64,000 nucleotides of DNA from Hyphomicrobiales bacterium (GCA_026990765.1 JALXCV010000055.1:1-64000), one strand, 5' to 3'; positions 1 to 9,153 are shown, numbered from the stretch's first letter. The notes: generated by a model not told the origin, from the sequence alone. Numbers and translations: made by a program.

Positions 1-79
1 GTATTGGCAAGGGTAAACATCCAAACCCTGAAAAAATATATGTATTACAATGGGTTAAAAATTTATTGGGAAAAGCAAA

Positions 80-169
80 TGGCGGAGAGACAGGGATTCG
101 AACCCTGGGTACTCGTGAAAGTACAACGGTTTTCGAGACCGCCCCGTTCGACCACTCCGGCACCTCTCC
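80..169 (-). tRNA. tRNA-Ser (anticodon CGA)
   Basis: Read on the minus strand this is a 90-nt serine tRNA with encoded CCA end. The acceptor stem GGAGAGG pairs with TCTCTCC, followed by discriminator G and CCA. The anticodon stem GCGGT/ACCGT encloses the loop CTCGAAA, so the anticodon is CGA (plus-strand 133-135) and it reads UCG. The T-arm contains GGTTCGAATCC, and there is a long variable arm as expected for a class II tRNA. The open frame that crosses it on the plus strand is spurious. Positions 1-79 (downstream of the tRNA) hold nothing I recognise. tRNA-Ser 3' ends are common integration sites, but no integrase or repeated tRNA end is visible here. Confidence 0.96.
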
Positions 170-315
170 TCTGGTCTGTCTATAAGTGCATTTGATGTTT
201 TGCCTGAATAACAAACACAGCATTAAACGCACTATTTTCAGTTAGTTGAATTTGTATTTCCGCTCCCACAAGAAGCGAAGAGCACTTTAGCCTATTCGCA
301 ATGTCTCGACCAGAC

Positions 316-732
316 CTAAAGCGCATCCATCAGATAAGGAATTAACGGGATATCAGCTGGTGGCATGTCGTAGTTTCGCAATTCAGGCGCACGCACCCAT
401 TTAAGTGCCTGACCTTCACGCGCCACAATCTCGCCCTGCCATTTACGGGTGATGAATAATGGCATCAACAGGTGAAAATCATCATAAGCATGGCTGGCAA
501 AGCTCAAGGGCGCAAGACAGGGTTTTGGAATTTCAACCCCCAGTTCTTCGTGCAATTCGCGAATAATCGCCGCTTCAGGGATTTCCCCAAGCTCTACCTT
601 GCCGCCGGGAAACTCCCACAGACCGGCCATGGATTTGCCTGAAGGTCGCTGGGCAATCAGCACCCGGTTATCAGCATCAATCATAGCACAGGCCGCAACC
701 AGAAGCAGCGGTTTTCCGGCATGATCGCTCAC
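316..732 (-). CDS. mutT: MutT-type Nudix hydrolase (8-oxo-dGTP diphosphatase)
   Basis: 138-aa cytosolic Nudix enzyme, predicted to hydrolyse 8-oxo-dGTP to the monophosphate and so prevent oxidised guanine being incorporated into DNA. The complete Nudix box G-x5-E-x7-REUxEExGU lies at residues 44-66, with the FPGG lead-in typical of MutT just before it. Length fits stand-alone MutT. The start is GTG at 732-730, overlapping the argJ stop by four bases (GTGA), so the two are probably translationally coupled. This argJ-mutT order is usual in Hyphomicrobiales. The exact substrate is inferred from the family; a broader nucleotide clean-up role is possible. Confidence 0.9.
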   Translation of the reverse strand: MSDHAGKPLLLVAACAMIDADNRVLIAQRPSGKSMAGLWEFPGGKVELGEIPEAAIIRELHEELGVEIPKPCLAPLSFASHAYDDFHLLMPLFITRKWQGEIVAREGQALKWVRAPELRNYDMPPADIPLIPYLMDAL

Positions 733-1967
733 GAGCGATAATCCGCATTGATTTCAATATAGCGATGCGTCAGGTCGCAGGTCCACACTACCGCCTGTCC
801 ATCCCCTACCCCGACATCAACCGCAATATCTATTTCGCGTGATTGCATGTGCTCAACTACATCGGATTCACGATATTGCGGATCAGCCTGGCCATGTTTG
901 GCAACACTGACCCCGCCGATTGCTATGGCCAGCCTGTCACGGTCAGCAGCTTCACCAGCCTTTCCCACCGCCATCACGATACGGCCCCAATTGGCATCTT
1001 CACCGGCAATAGCCGTCTTGACCAGTGGTGAATTGGCAATTGAAAGCCCTATTTTGCGCGCTGCCTTGTCGCTTTCAGCCCCTGTAACCTTGATGGTGAT
1101 AAATTTTTCCGCCCCCTCACCATCGCGCACCACCTGATGCGCCAGATTGCGGGTCAGATCATCAAGCGCTGTGGCAAACCCTGCAAGCCCTGGGTCATCT
1201 GCCCCGCCAAGCCCATCATCTGCCAGCCTGCCGCAATCAGACAAAAGAACCGTGTCGCTGGTTGAAGTATCACTGTCAACGGTAATGCAGTTGAAACTTT
1301 GATCAACCGACCGCTCCAGCAGGGTTTGCAAAACATCCACCGGCAGCCCGGCATCACAAAAGATAAATACCAGCATGGTTGCCATATCAGGAGCAATCAT
1401 CCCTGAACCCTTGGCAATACCGTTTATGGTTACTTTCCGGCCATTGATTTCAGTTGCAATACTGGCACCCTTGGCAAAAGTATCAGTGGTCATGATGGCT
1501 TTGGCAGCTGCGTGCCAGTTGTCTTCCTTGGCTTCCTGGACCAGTTCATCCAGCTTTGCGGTAACAAAACCCGGGTCAAGCGGTTCACCAATAACCCCGG
1601 TTGAAGCGATAAATACCTGGGCCTGATCACAATCAACAGCCTTGGCGGTTTTGGTAATTATCTCGTTGGTTGATTGTTCACCCTTGATGCCGGTAAAGGC
1701 ATTGGCATTGCCGGCATTGACCAATATGGCCCGAACACTGGCACCTGCCAGATGTCTGCGGCACACATCTACCGGTGCTGAAGCAGTTTTTGAGCGGGTA
1801 AACACCCCGGCAATCCGGCTGTGCGGCGGTAATTGTACCAGCAACAGATCGGTGCGCCCGTGATATTTCATCCCGGTCAGCGCCGTGCTTAACCGCACCC
1901 CGTCAATCACCGGCATCATCGGAAAACCCGATGGAGCCAGCGGTGATATCAAATGCTCATCAGCCAT
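729..1967 (-). CDS. argJ: Bifunctional ornithine acetyltransferase / N-acetylglutamate synthase ArgJ
   Basis: 412-aa ArgJ of the arginine pathway. It moves the acetyl group from N-acetylornithine to glutamate and, in bifunctional members, also makes N-acetylglutamate from acetyl-CoA. The family precursor cleaves itself at an Ala-Thr bond whose new N-terminal Thr is the nucleophile; here the motif MATML is at residues 195-199, so cleavage is expected between Ala196 and Thr197. [16 protein letters not shown] block precedes it, and the N-terminal AGNANAFTG segment is at 85-93. It lies 22 bp after the parvulin gene and overlaps mutT by 4 bp, pointing to one transcript. argC is in the same window at 9.9 kb but not in the same operon. 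Confidence 0.97.
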   Translation of the reverse strand: MADEHLISPLAPSGFPMMPVIDGVRLSTALTGMKYHGRTDLLLVQLPPHSRIAGVFTRSKTASAPVDVCRRHLAGASVRAILVNAGNANAFTGIKGEQSTNEIITKTAKAVDCDQAQVFIASTGVIGEPLDPGFVTAKLDELVQEAKEDNWHAAAKAIMTTDTFAKGASIATEINGRKVTINGIAKGSGMIAPDMATMLVFIFCDAGLPVDVLQTLLERSVDQSFNCITVDSDTSTSDTVLLSDCGRLADDGLGGADDPGLAGFATALDDLTRNLAHQVVRDGEGAEKFITIKVTGAESDKAARKIGLSIANSPLVKTAIAGEDANWGRIVMAVGKAGEAADRDRLAIAIGGVSVAKHGQADPQYRESDVVEHMQSREIDIAVDVGVGDGQAVVWTCDLTHRYIEINADYRS

Positions 1968-1989
1968 GGGGTCTCATCCATGAGATGTT

Positions 1990-2895
1990 CTAGTTGGAGT
2001 TATCGCTTTTGCCGCCATTCTTTTTGGCAGCTTCAAGTTCTTCACGCTTTTTCCGGGCAGCTTCCTGAAATTTTTGCAGATCCTTGTCGACATAAACAAT
2101 CTTGGAGGATTTGCGCAGTTCTTCCACTTTTTTCTGCACTGCTTTTCGCAACAGGATCATGCGTATGGTTTCTTTCACCTGCTCATATGGTTGGGGACCA
2201 CCAGGGCGACGGTCAACCAGCTGAATGATATGCCAGCCAAATTCGGTCTTGACCGGACCGGATAATTCGCCCGGTTTTTTCAGGGCGTAGGCAGCCTTGG
2301 AGAATTCAGCAACCATTTCTGATGAAGTGAAATAGCCAAGGTCACCGCCGTGATCCTTGGAACCATCCAGGGAATAGGCTTTGGCCTGTTCAGCAAATTT
2401 GGCACCCTTTTTCAGTCGCTCCAGAATGTCCATGGCTTCTTTTTTGCTGGCTACCAGAATATGACGTACCCGAACCCGGTCTTCCGGTTCAATCTGCTTG
2501 GCTTCGCGGTCATAAACTTCACGCACCTGGGCTTCGGTAACAGATGGTTTCAGGCTTTCAGCAAAATAGGCATCACGCAGCGCCTTTGACTGATAGAAGA
2601 TTATCCGGTCCTTGTAGGATGCCTTGTTTCCATAACCTTCACGAACTGCCTGTTGTGACAGAATATGGCGTTCCACCAGATATTCCACAATGAACGGAAA
2701 CCGCAATTTGGGCGGCACATCTGACAATTGTGGTAAAATATCATCTGCTGCCAGTTGAACTTCTTTTGCAGTTATCTTGTGCCCGTTGACTATCGCCAGA
2801 ACCTTGGGCTTTTCCTGCGAGATTGCCGCTATATTGCCGAATGAGAACATCATTCCCAATGCGGCCAGCATCAATAAAATCTTCCTGAATTTCAT
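1990..2895 (-). CDS. Periplasmic parvulin-type peptidyl-prolyl isomerase (PpiC/SurA-like)
   Basis: About 301 aa. An N-terminal signal sequence (Met-Lys-Phe-Arg-Lys then a hydrophobic stretch to about residue 24) indicates export. A SurA-N-like helical region (about 30-135) is followed by a rotamase domain at about 138-232, with the usual RHILV, GGDLGYF and FGWHII blocks. The C-terminus is a Lys/Glu-rich helix ending in a low-complexity Asn/Ser tail. It probably acts as a chaperone or isomerase for outer-membrane or exported proteins. The longest frame begins at a TTG at 2904; I prefer the ATG at 2895 because it starts the signal peptide directly. It lies upstream of argJ-mutT in the same direction and diverges from secA, a conserved arrangement that links it to export. 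Confidence 0.9.
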   Translation of the reverse strand: MKFRKILLMLAALGMMFSFGNIAAISQEKPKVLAIVNGHKITAKEVQLAADDILPQLSDVPPKLRFPFIVEYLVERHILSQQAVREGYGNKASYKDRIIFYQSKALRDAYFAESLKPSVTEAQVREVYDREAKQIEPEDRVRVRHILVASKKEAMDILERLKKGAKFAEQAKAYSLDGSKDHGGDLGYFTSSEMVAEFSKAAYALKKPGELSGPVKTEFGWHIIQLVDRRPGGPQPYEQVKETIRMILLRKAVQKKVEELRKSSKIVYVDKDLQKFQEAARKKREELEAAKKNGGKSDNSN

Positions 2896-3188
2896 AACCA
2901 CCAAAACCTTGTCCGGTTAACCTGCTTCAATATTTTGTTGCAATAAATCTGTAAAGCACCGTATTTAACATTGAATCAGGCAAAAATAAGCCGCTTTTGT
3001 CAGCAGTCTATTAACCTGTTAAAATATGACCCTTAGGATTGTCTGGCGGCCACTTTGGTGCCAAAAACGGAAAAACTCAATAGGTTGCAGACAAAACAGA
3101 TTCAACATGTTGCTATCTTGCAACGAATTTGGACACAACTTTAACTATCAATTGCCCTTATTGCCTCAATAGATTAGAACACTCGCCA

Positions 3189-3216
3189 TTGAACTGTCGC
3201 CATGACAGGCTATATC
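3189..3216 (+). promoter_or_regulatory. Candidate sigma-70 promoter of secA
   Basis: Within the 407-bp gap between the parvulin gene and secA. A -35-like TTGAAC (3189-3194) is followed after 16 bp by TATATC (3211-3216), about 85 bp before the secA start. A short inverted repeat CTGTC/GACAG (3194-3208) sits between the boxes. The secA Shine-Dalgarno AAGGA is at 3289-3293. I saw no gene or other strong structure in the rest of the gap. Prediction by eye only. Confidence 0.35.
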
Positions 3217-3302
3217 GTAAAGCAATCATATTCATCTGGATGATTCGATTGTGCTATTTGCGCACTCACAATAATCAAGTCATCCGTTAAGGACGTTACT
3301 AC

Positions 3303-6047
3303 ATGCTTGGGCTGAACAAACTCGCCGCCAAAATCTTTGGCACATCAAATGAACGCGTTGTCAAAACCTATCAGAAAAAGGTTGATGCCATAAATGCTCT
3401 TGAACCGGAGATGGAGCAGCTTTCAGATGAAGAACTCAAAGCCAGAACCAAAATGTTCCGTACCCAGCTTGAAGAAGGTGAAAAACTCGACAATCTGATA
3501 ATCCCGGCTTTTGCCACAGTGCGCGAAGCGGTAAAGCGCACTTTGGGCCTCAGATTGTTTGATGTGCAGTTGATTGGCGGCATGGTTCTGCACAAGGGTC
3601 AAATCGCTGAAATGAAAACCGGCGAAGGTAAAACCCTGGTTGCGGTTCTCTCTGGCTATCTCAATGCCCTGACCGGCAAGGGTGTGCATGTGGTTACCGT
3701 CAATGACTATCTGGCCTCGCGCGATGCTGAATGGATGGGGCGCATCTATTCATTTCTTGGCATGACTACCGGCTGCATCATCAATGATATGGGTGATGAA
3801 GAGCGCCGGGCTGCCTATGCCTGTGATGTCACCTATGGCACAAATAATGAATTCGGCTTTGATTATCTTCGCGACAATATGAAATATCACCTGGAAGAAA
3901 TGGTGCAGCGCGGGCATAATTTTGCAACGGTTGATGAAGTTGACTCAATTCTGGTTGATGAAGCCAGAACCCCCTTGATCATCTCAGGTGCCATCGAAGA
4001 CAAATCGGAAATGTACAACAAGGTTGATGCCCTGGTATCAGAATTGTCAGATTCCGATTTTGAAATTGATGAAAAACAACGCCAGGTCACCTTCACTGAA
4101 GAAGGCAATGAAAATATTGAGAATATCCTCAAACAGGCCGGTCTGCTGGAAAGTGAATCACTTTATGATGCAGAAAACGTAACCGCTGTTCATCATATCA
4201 ATCAGGCCCTTCGCGCCCACAAGCTTTTCCAGCGCGACAAGGATTATATTGTTAAAAACAATGAAGTAATCATCATCGATGAGTTTACTGGTCGCATGAT
4301 GCCGGGCAGACGTTATTCAGACGGGCTGCATCAGGCGCTGGAAGCCAAGGAAAAGGTTGAAATCCAGCCGGAAAACCAGACCCTTGCCTCGGTCACCTTC
4401 CAGAACTATTTCCGCCTGTATGACAAGCTCTCGGGCATGACCGGTACGGCAATGACTGAAGCTGAAGAGTTTATGGATATTTATTCACTCGAAGTTATCG
4501 ACATTCCAACCAACATGCCGGTTGCCAGGATTGATTCTGATGATGAGGTTTATCGAACCGCCCAGGAAAAATACAACGCCATAATCGAACAAATTATTGA
4601 ATGCCAGAAAAACGGCCAGCCGGTTCTGGTTGGCACTACTTCGATTGAAAAGTCTGAAGAACTGTCAGACATGCTGAAAAAGCGTAAGATCAAACATAAT
4701 GTTCTAAATGCACGCTATCACGAACAGGAAGCCCAGATCATTGCCCAGGCAGGTTTCCCCGGCACCATTACCATTGCCACCAACATGGCTGGTCGCGGCA
4801 CCGATATTCAGCTTGGCGGCAATCTGGAAATGCGGATCAAGAATGAACTGTCAGATATTGAAGATGAAGCTGAACGCAACCAGGCCATTGAAAAAATCCA
4901 GGCCGAGATTGCTGAAGGCAAAAAACAGGCAATTGCCGCAGGCGGGCTGTTTGTAATCGGCACAGAGCGTCATGAAAGCCGCCGCATTGACAACCAGTTG
5001 CGCGGGCGCTCGGGTCGCCAGGGCGATCCGGGTCATTCAAAATTCTATCTGTCATTGCAAGATGACCTGATGCGGATTTTCGGTTCCGAACGCATGGACT
5101 CAATGCTGAAAAAGCTTGGCCTTGATGAAGGTGAAGCCATTGTCCATCCATGGATCAACAAGGCACTGGAAAAAGCCCAGCAAAAGGTTGAGGCCAGAAA
5201 CTTTGATGCCCGCAAGCACATCCTGAAATATGATGATGTGATGAATGATCAGCGCAAGGTGATCTTTGAACAGCGCATCGATATCATGCGTGGTGAAGAA
5301 GTAGCCGAGACCGTTGATGATATGCGCCATGATATTATTGAAGATCTGGTTGCACTGCATATTCCTGAAAAAGCCTATGCCGAACAATGGGATGTTACCG
5401 GTCTGCGCGAAGATCTGCGCGAAAAGATCGCCATTGATTTCCCGATTGAGGAATGGGCTGCGGAAGAAGGCATAGCCGATGAAGAAATCCGTGAGCGTGT
5501 TGAAGAAGCAGCCGATCGGCTCTATGCCGAAAAGCGTGAAAAATATGGCGATGAAGTCATGGGGCTGGTTGAAAAGGAAGTTCTGCTGCGTACTCTTGAT
5601 GAATTGTGGCGCGAACATCTGGTAACACTGGAACATTTGCGCCAGGCCGTACAATTGCGCGGTTATGGCCAGCGCGACCCGCTCAATGAATACAAGACTG
5701 AAGGTTTCACCCTGTTCCAGTCAATGCTGGAAAAATTGCGCGGCAATACTATCAGCCAGTTGATGCGAGTTGAACTACAAGAAGATGCCATGGCCGAAGC
5801 TGGTCTGCCATTTGAGGGCGAATTGCCCGAAATGCACGCCTCTCACATCGATCCTTTGACTGGACTGGATGAGTTTTCAGGCGGTGATATGGAATCAGGC
5901 GGATTTACCTTTGAGCACCAGACTTTTGTTCACCCCGAAGAACGCGATCCCAATGACCCACAAAGCTGGGGCAAGGTAGGCCGCAATGAAAAATGTCCAT
6001 GTGGCTCCGGCAAAAAGTTCAAACACTGCCACGGCAAGCTGACCTGA
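3303..6047 (+). CDS. secA: Preprotein translocase ATPase SecA
   Basis: 914-aa motor of the Sec pathway; it binds SecYEG and preproteins and drives export by ATP hydrolysis. Walker A MKTGEGKT is at residues 104-111 and the DEVD Walker B at 211-214, followed by ARTPLIISG. The preprotein-crosslinking domain, second nucleotide-binding fold ([10 protein letters not shown] and [11 protein letters not shown] blocks), helical scaffold and C-terminal linker follow in the usual order. The extreme C-terminus carries the zinc/SecB-binding motif C898-x-C900-x8-C909-H910, so SecB dependence is expected. Length and architecture are normal for Alphaproteobacteria. It is monocistronic and divergent from the periplasmic parvulin gene. 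Confidence 0.99.
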   Translation: MLGLNKLAAKIFGTSNERVVKTYQKKVDAINALEPEMEQLSDEELKARTKMFRTQLEEGEKLDNLIIPAFATVREAVKRTLGLRLFDVQLIGGMVLHKGQIAEMKTGEGKTLVAVLSGYLNALTGKGVHVVTVNDYLASRDAEWMGRIYSFLGMTTGCIINDMGDEERRAAYACDVTYGTNNEFGFDYLRDNMKYHLEEMVQRGHNFATVDEVDSILVDEARTPLIISGAIEDKSEMYNKVDALVSELSDSDFEIDEKQRQVTFTEEGNENIENILKQAGLLESESLYDAENVTAVHHINQALRAHKLFQRDKDYIVKNNEVIIIDEFTGRMMPGRRYSDGLHQALEAKEKVEIQPENQTLASVTFQNYFRLYDKLSGMTGTAMTEAEEFMDIYSLEVIDIPTNMPVARIDSDDEVYRTAQEKYNAIIEQIIECQKNGQPVLVGTTSIEKSEELSDMLKKRKIKHNVLNARYHEQEAQIIAQAGFPGTITIATNMAGRGTDIQLGGNLEMRIKNELSDIEDEAERNQAIEKIQAEIAEGKKQAIAAGGLFVIGTERHESRRIDNQLRGRSGRQGDPGHSKFYLSLQDDLMRIFGSERMDSMLKKLGLDEGEAIVHPWINKALEKAQQKVEARNFDARKHILKYDDVMNDQRKVIFEQRIDIMRGEEVAETVDDMRHDIIEDLVALHIPEKAYAEQWDVTGLREDLREKIAIDFPIEEWAAEEGIADEEIRERVEEAADRLYAEKREKYGDEVMGLVEKEVLLRTLDELWREHLVTLEHLRQAVQLRGYGQRDPLNEYKTEGFTLFQSMLEKLRGNTISQLMRVELQEDAMAEAGLPFEGELPEMHASHIDPLTGLDEFSGGDMESGGFTFEHQTFVHPEERDPNDPQSWGKVGRNEKCPCGSGKKFKHCHGKLT

Positions 6048-6081
6048 CAGCCTGATCTGCAAGTAACTGATTAAAAAAGCC

Positions 6082-6225
6082 ATGGTATCTACGATAACCC
6101 AAAATCCTGATGTCATTTATATCCTTTCAGCAAAATATGGTCTGCTGGAGCTTGATGAAGTAATTGAGCCGTATGATATGACTTTGAACTTTTTGCCGAA
6201 AGCAAATCACCAGCAATCAGATTGA
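6082..6225 (+). pseudogene. Remnant of a DUF6884-family protein
   Basis: A 47-codon frame just after secA contains ILSAKYGLLELDEVIEPYD followed by MTLN. This looks like the conserved core of DUF6884 proteins, which normally carry an N-terminal CSK-type region before it and about 60 more residues after it; both are missing. The frame is closed upstream by a TAA at 6064 and downstream by TGA at 6223-6225. No convincing ribosome-binding site is present. I read it as the surviving middle of a decayed gene. The family assignment rests on pattern memory and should be tested by a profile search. Alternatively it is a real micro-protein. Confidence 0.6.
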
Positions 6226-6259
6226 CAAGCTTTGTGTAGTTGAGATAGGTTTGCAACTG

Positions 6260-6465
6260 GATGGTTCGGTATTGCTCTGGGTGGTGCCGGATAATAGGGA
6301 ATCTGGTGCGGTAAGTTATGACCAATGCCAGGGCTGCCCCCGCAACTGTAAGCAATGAGTTGTTTGTCCTTAATAAAAAGTCACTGACAGCAAAACAGTG
6401 TTTTGCTCTTGGGAAGGCTGGACAGATGATGTTGAAATGCGAGCCAGGAGACCTGCCATCCTTGT
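6260..6465 (+). promoter_or_regulatory. Cobalamin (AdoCbl-class) riboswitch
   Basis: Shows the landmarks of a cobalamin riboswitch in order: GGGAA-x-CTGGTGCGG (6297-6311), the core GGCTGCCCCCGCAACTGTAA (about 6332-6351), the CACTGACAG segment (6382-6390), GGGAAGG (6411-6417), and the B12 box GCCAGGAGACCTGCC at 6443-6457. Outer limits are approximate. It lies about 120 bp before a secreted beta-propeller gene. The stretch 6466-6560 would be the expression platform; it has a small GGGAA/TTCCC pairing (6508-6535) followed by CCTTTT, but whether control is transcriptional or translational cannot be told by eye. Riboswitches of this class normally repress when cobalamin is plentiful. Confidence 0.95.
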
Positions 6466-6582
6466 CGCCGGCGCGATTTACCGGAACGGGGTGTTTCTGG
6501 GTGATCAGGGAATGTTTTCCTGTTTGCTGCTTCCCAATCCTTTTCGCAAGGGCATGGAACTTTGTTTTGGAAAAGGAACACC

Positions 6583-7758
6583 ATGACCATGGTAAAGAAA
6601 ATTATCAAAAAGACTGTTACAGCCGCCCTGCTTGGCGGGTTTATGGCTTCGAGTGCGATGGCGCTTGAGGCCCCGTTCAATCATTATGTATTTGTTCCCA
6701 ACCGCAATTCGGCAGATGTGGCCATTATTGATTCTGACAGTGACAGGCTGGTTGCCAGTGTTAAGGTTGGCAATGTTCCCCATCAGGTGTCGGTATCAGA
6801 CACGCTGGGCAAGATGATAACGTCCAATACCAGCGATAATACGGTTACCATTACCGACCTTGAAACCCTTAAAACCCTGGCTACGATAAGGCTGGGCAAT
6901 GAGCCGGAACATATGGAGATTGGACCGGCAGGCAATATTGCAGCAATCGGCAATATTGGAGAAGGTACTGTATCGCTGATTTCCATGGTAGAAAACAGGG
7001 AAGTCAGGCGCATTTCCGGCCTGTATGAACCACATAACATGACCTTCAGCCCGGATGGAAAATTGCTTTATGTGGGAAATCTTGGGGCTAGTTTCGTATC
7101 AGTTATTGATGTGGAAAAGGGCAAGGTAATCAACGAGATCGCAGTAGGTGAAAATCAGCCTATGGCCGCGTTGCCGGGCAGTGATGATGAACATCAAGGT
7201 ATTATCAATGTCACCCGCACGCCCGATGGGCGGCTTGGCTTTGCAGCTTTTGGCGATGGGGATGTAATGGCGGTTATCGACCTTCGGACCCAGAAAAAGC
7301 TTGCAACCTTAAAGCTGGGGGATGATCCATGGCGTGCCTATACGACAGCTGATGGCCGGTTTATGATTATCCCGAATAATGGCGATGAGACAGTTTCAGT
7401 ATTTTCAACTGTTGCACCTTTTAAGGAAGTTGCACGCCTTAAAGGTGCGGCTGACATGACCGGGGTTAATACCGGGTGGTTTGAAACCACAGCTTTTATT
7501 ATCAGCCGCGGTGATGACAAGGTGGTAATTCTTGATCTGGTGAATATGAAAAATATCGGTGAAATTGATCTGCCGGGCGGATCACCGGAAACAGCTGTTA
7601 CCTCACCTGATGGAACCAAGCTTTATGTGGCACTGTCAGGCACAAATGAAGTTGCGGTGATTGATACCCGCAAGCGCAAATTGCTGCGCAAGGTTAAAAA
7701 TGTCGGGACTGAGCCATGGGGTGCGCATATGGTTGGCTCGCTCAACTATTGTCACTAA
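6583..7758 (+). CDS. Secreted YVTN-type beta-propeller protein under cobalamin control
   Basis: About 391 aa. A signal peptide (Lys-Lys-x-x-Lys-Lys, hydrophobic core, ASSAMA cleavage site near residue 29) is followed by about seven blades of YVTN/NHL-like beta-propeller repeats, seen as recurring pairs such as VSVIDVEKGKV, MAVIDLRTQKK and VAVIDTRKRK with intervening SPDGK/TPDGR turns. Several blades carry a His after a Pro-rich turn (PHQ, PEHM, PHNM, DEHQ), and the protein ends in Asn-Tyr-Cys-His. The longest frame starts at TTG 6562; ATG 6583 is preferred because AAGGA at 6573-6577 is ideally spaced. Genes behind cobalamin riboswitches usually make, import or bypass B12. A periplasmic corrinoid- or cobalt-related role is therefore inferred, not shown. 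No enzymatic motif is recognised. Confidence 0.85.
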   Translation: MTMVKKIIKKTVTAALLGGFMASSAMALEAPFNHYVFVPNRNSADVAIIDSDSDRLVASVKVGNVPHQVSVSDTLGKMITSNTSDNTVTITDLETLKTLATIRLGNEPEHMEIGPAGNIAAIGNIGEGTVSLISMVENREVRRISGLYEPHNMTFSPDGKLLYVGNLGASFVSVIDVEKGKVINEIAVGENQPMAALPGSDDEHQGIINVTRTPDGRLGFAAFGDGDVMAVIDLRTQKKLATLKLGDDPWRAYTTADGRFMIIPNNGDETVSVFSTVAPFKEVARLKGAADMTGVNTGWFETTAFIISRGDDKVVILDLVNMKNIGEIDLPGGSPETAVTSPDGTKLYVALSGTNEVAVIDTRKRKLLRKVKNVGTEPWGAHMVGSLNYCH

Positions 7759-7773
7759 TGCCACAGATGCCAG

Positions 7774-8622
7774 ATGAATAACCGGAATTTCAGCAGTTGC
7801 GGGCGAGTTGTGAGATTATATCGCAGATATTTACCGCAGCTGGTGATAATATTGGGGCTGTCAGTGCCACAACCGGCGCTGGCAGCCAGCGGCATTGAAC
7901 GGATGTTGGCAAGTGTGGCCATGTTTGCTGATGCAGCTAAAATGCCGTCACTTGAAACCATTAAAGCCAGGTGCCGGGATGATGTTTTATGTGCCGGGAA
8001 AATGCTGGCTGAAAGGTTCGGCCCCAAAGCCCGGCTGGAGCGGGTGGTTCATCCAGATACGGACCGGATAAGGCGGGTTAAATCAGCATTATCGGTGACA
8101 GGGGCTGAACTATTGGCATCTGGTGCGATGCGGCTGGAGCTTTCGCATTTTGGACGCAAAGCGGTCAGCGAAATCATGGCGGTTATTAAAAGGGAAGGCC
8201 GGCAGACGGGCGGGAACATACAATATCTGCAAATTGATTTACGGCATAATAGGGGTGGCAATCTGAACCGCATGTTGCGGGTAGCAGCAATGTTTCTGGG
8301 CAAGGTGCCAGATGCGGTAAGGCTGCAATCACCAAAGGCCATCCAGATGCTGTCAGTTCCTGATTACGCAAGGCCGTTAAAGTTCAGCCAGATAAAGATA
8401 CTGATCGGTCCTGATACTGCCAGTGCTGCTGAGATTTTTACCGCGTTGCTGCGGGTACATACCGGTGCAATAATTGCCGGAAGCAAAAGCTATGGCAAGG
8501 ATTACCTGTTACGCACCATTGCATTAAACCAGAACTGGCAATTACTGGTGCCAGCAGAAAAACTATTCGTTCCCGGCACCAGTCTTGAAGGCGGGATTGT
8601 GCCGGATGTTGTCTTTCCCTGA
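7774..8622 (+). CDS. Small secreted S41-family (Tsp/CtpA-like) serine protease
   Basis: 282 aa, 15 bp after the beta-propeller gene and so probably on the same cobalamin-controlled transcript. A basic N-terminus and hydrophobic segment ending PQPALA near residue 37 suggest export. The C-terminal half is an S41 peptidase core: IDLRHNRGG at 154-162, the nucleophile region TASAAEI with Ser217, and YGKD with Lys242. The 25-residue Ser-Lys spacing equals that of the catalytic dyad of E. coli Tsp (Ser430/Lys455). There is no recognisable PDZ domain; the N-terminal 110 residues are unlike usual S41 proteins and hold two Cys (67 and 73) that could form a disulfide. The substrate is unknown; the neighbouring propeller is an obvious partner candidate. 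Confidence 0.75.
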   Translation: MNNRNFSSCGRVVRLYRRYLPQLVIILGLSVPQPALAASGIERMLASVAMFADAAKMPSLETIKARCRDDVLCAGKMLAERFGPKARLERVVHPDTDRIRRVKSALSVTGAELLASGAMRLELSHFGRKAVSEIMAVIKREGRQTGGNIQYLQIDLRHNRGGNLNRMLRVAAMFLGKVPDAVRLQSPKAIQMLSVPDYARPLKFSQIKILIGPDTASAAEIFTALLRVHTGAIIAGSKSYGKDYLLRTIALNQNWQLLVPAEKLFVPGTSLEGGIVPDVVFP

Positions 8623-8728
8623 TCTATAAATAAATCTGATTTCCCATGATCTTCTTTTTTAACTTATAGAGTGTTGCGGTAATTTGAAATGCCCGAGATT
8701 ATTTGCTGAGCTTCAGGGGAGAAAATTC

Positions 8729-8926
8729 TTGAACAAGAAGAATGTGAAAATCCCGACGGGTATCTGGGCGATCGGGTTTGTCAGCCTGTTTATGGATGCG
8801 TCTGCGGTGGCAGGCAGCTTGTGGCAAATGCTGGGGGCGGCAGCAAGTTTTTATGCCGGAGCCGGTTTTGCCGGTGTGGCTCTGATGCTGCTGCTGGTAT
8901 CATTCCGCTCAAGGCACTGGGCGTGA
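8729..8926 (+). pseudogene. Internally deleted MFS transporter remnant
   Basis: 65 codons that join the two ends of a major facilitator transporter. The N-terminal part (IPTGIWAIGFVSLFMDAS) matches the first helix of the MFS group whose members begin with a near-identical GFVSLFMD block. It then jumps directly to a segment (SLWQMLGAAASFYAGAGF and a final hydrophobic stretch) that looks like the last helix of the same group. About 300 residues between are absent, with the frame kept. A TTG start at 8729 has a good GGGAG seven bases before it; a longer frame opens at ATG 8684. Either a dead gene or a two-helix relic that may still be translated. It follows the cobalamin-regulated pair, so the lost gene may have belonged to that unit (inference). 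Confidence 0.6.
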
Positions 8927-8934
8927 GCATAATG

Positions 8935-9153
8935 TCAGGCTTGATCATCTTCACGCTGGTATTGAAGAATGTCTCCGGGCTGGCAGTCAAGACAGGTGCA
9001 TATTTTGCTCAAGGTCTCAAAGCGCACTCCCTTGACCTTGCCGGATTTCAGCAGGGATATGTTTTGTTCTGTGATGCCGACCTGTTCTGCCAGTTCTCTG
9101 GAGCGCATCTTGCGTCTGGCCAGCATCACATCGAGTGTTACAATGATTGGCAT
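8935..9153 (-). CDS. YozG-like Cro/C1-type transcriptional regulator
   Basis: 72-aa stand-alone HTH protein. Residues about 8-62 form the five-helix XRE fold, with LAEQVGITEQNISLLKSGK as the helix-turn-helix, then the C-terminal CLDCQPGDILQY that is characteristic of the YozG-like HTH_26 family. It starts 9 bp after the stop of a DUF2975 membrane protein. The pairing of these two families is common in many bacteria, and the HTH probably controls its own two-gene operon. The ligand or signal is unknown. The plus-strand frame covering the same bases is a shadow. Confidence 0.88.
   Translation of the reverse strand: MPIIVTLDVMLARRKMRSRELAEQVGITEQNISLLKSGKVKGVRFETLSKICTCLDCQPGDILQYQREDDQA

Noticed and set aside
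1-79. Possible integration scar next to tRNA-Ser
   Set aside because: No integrase, no repeated tRNA 3' end and too little flanking sequence to judge.
4-195. 63-codon plus-strand frame at the left edge
   Set aside because: It runs antisense through the tRNA-Ser gene; the RQGFEPW-like peptide is the well-known artefact of translating a tRNA T-arm.
3192-3210. CTGTC/GACAG inverted repeat as a secA regulatory element
   Set aside because: Only five base pairs; easily arises by chance, so it is only mentioned under the promoter.
6583-7758. Cytochrome d1/NirF-type haem protein
   Set aside because: No haem-binding CxxCH motif and no denitrification genes nearby; the repeats fit the general YVTN class.
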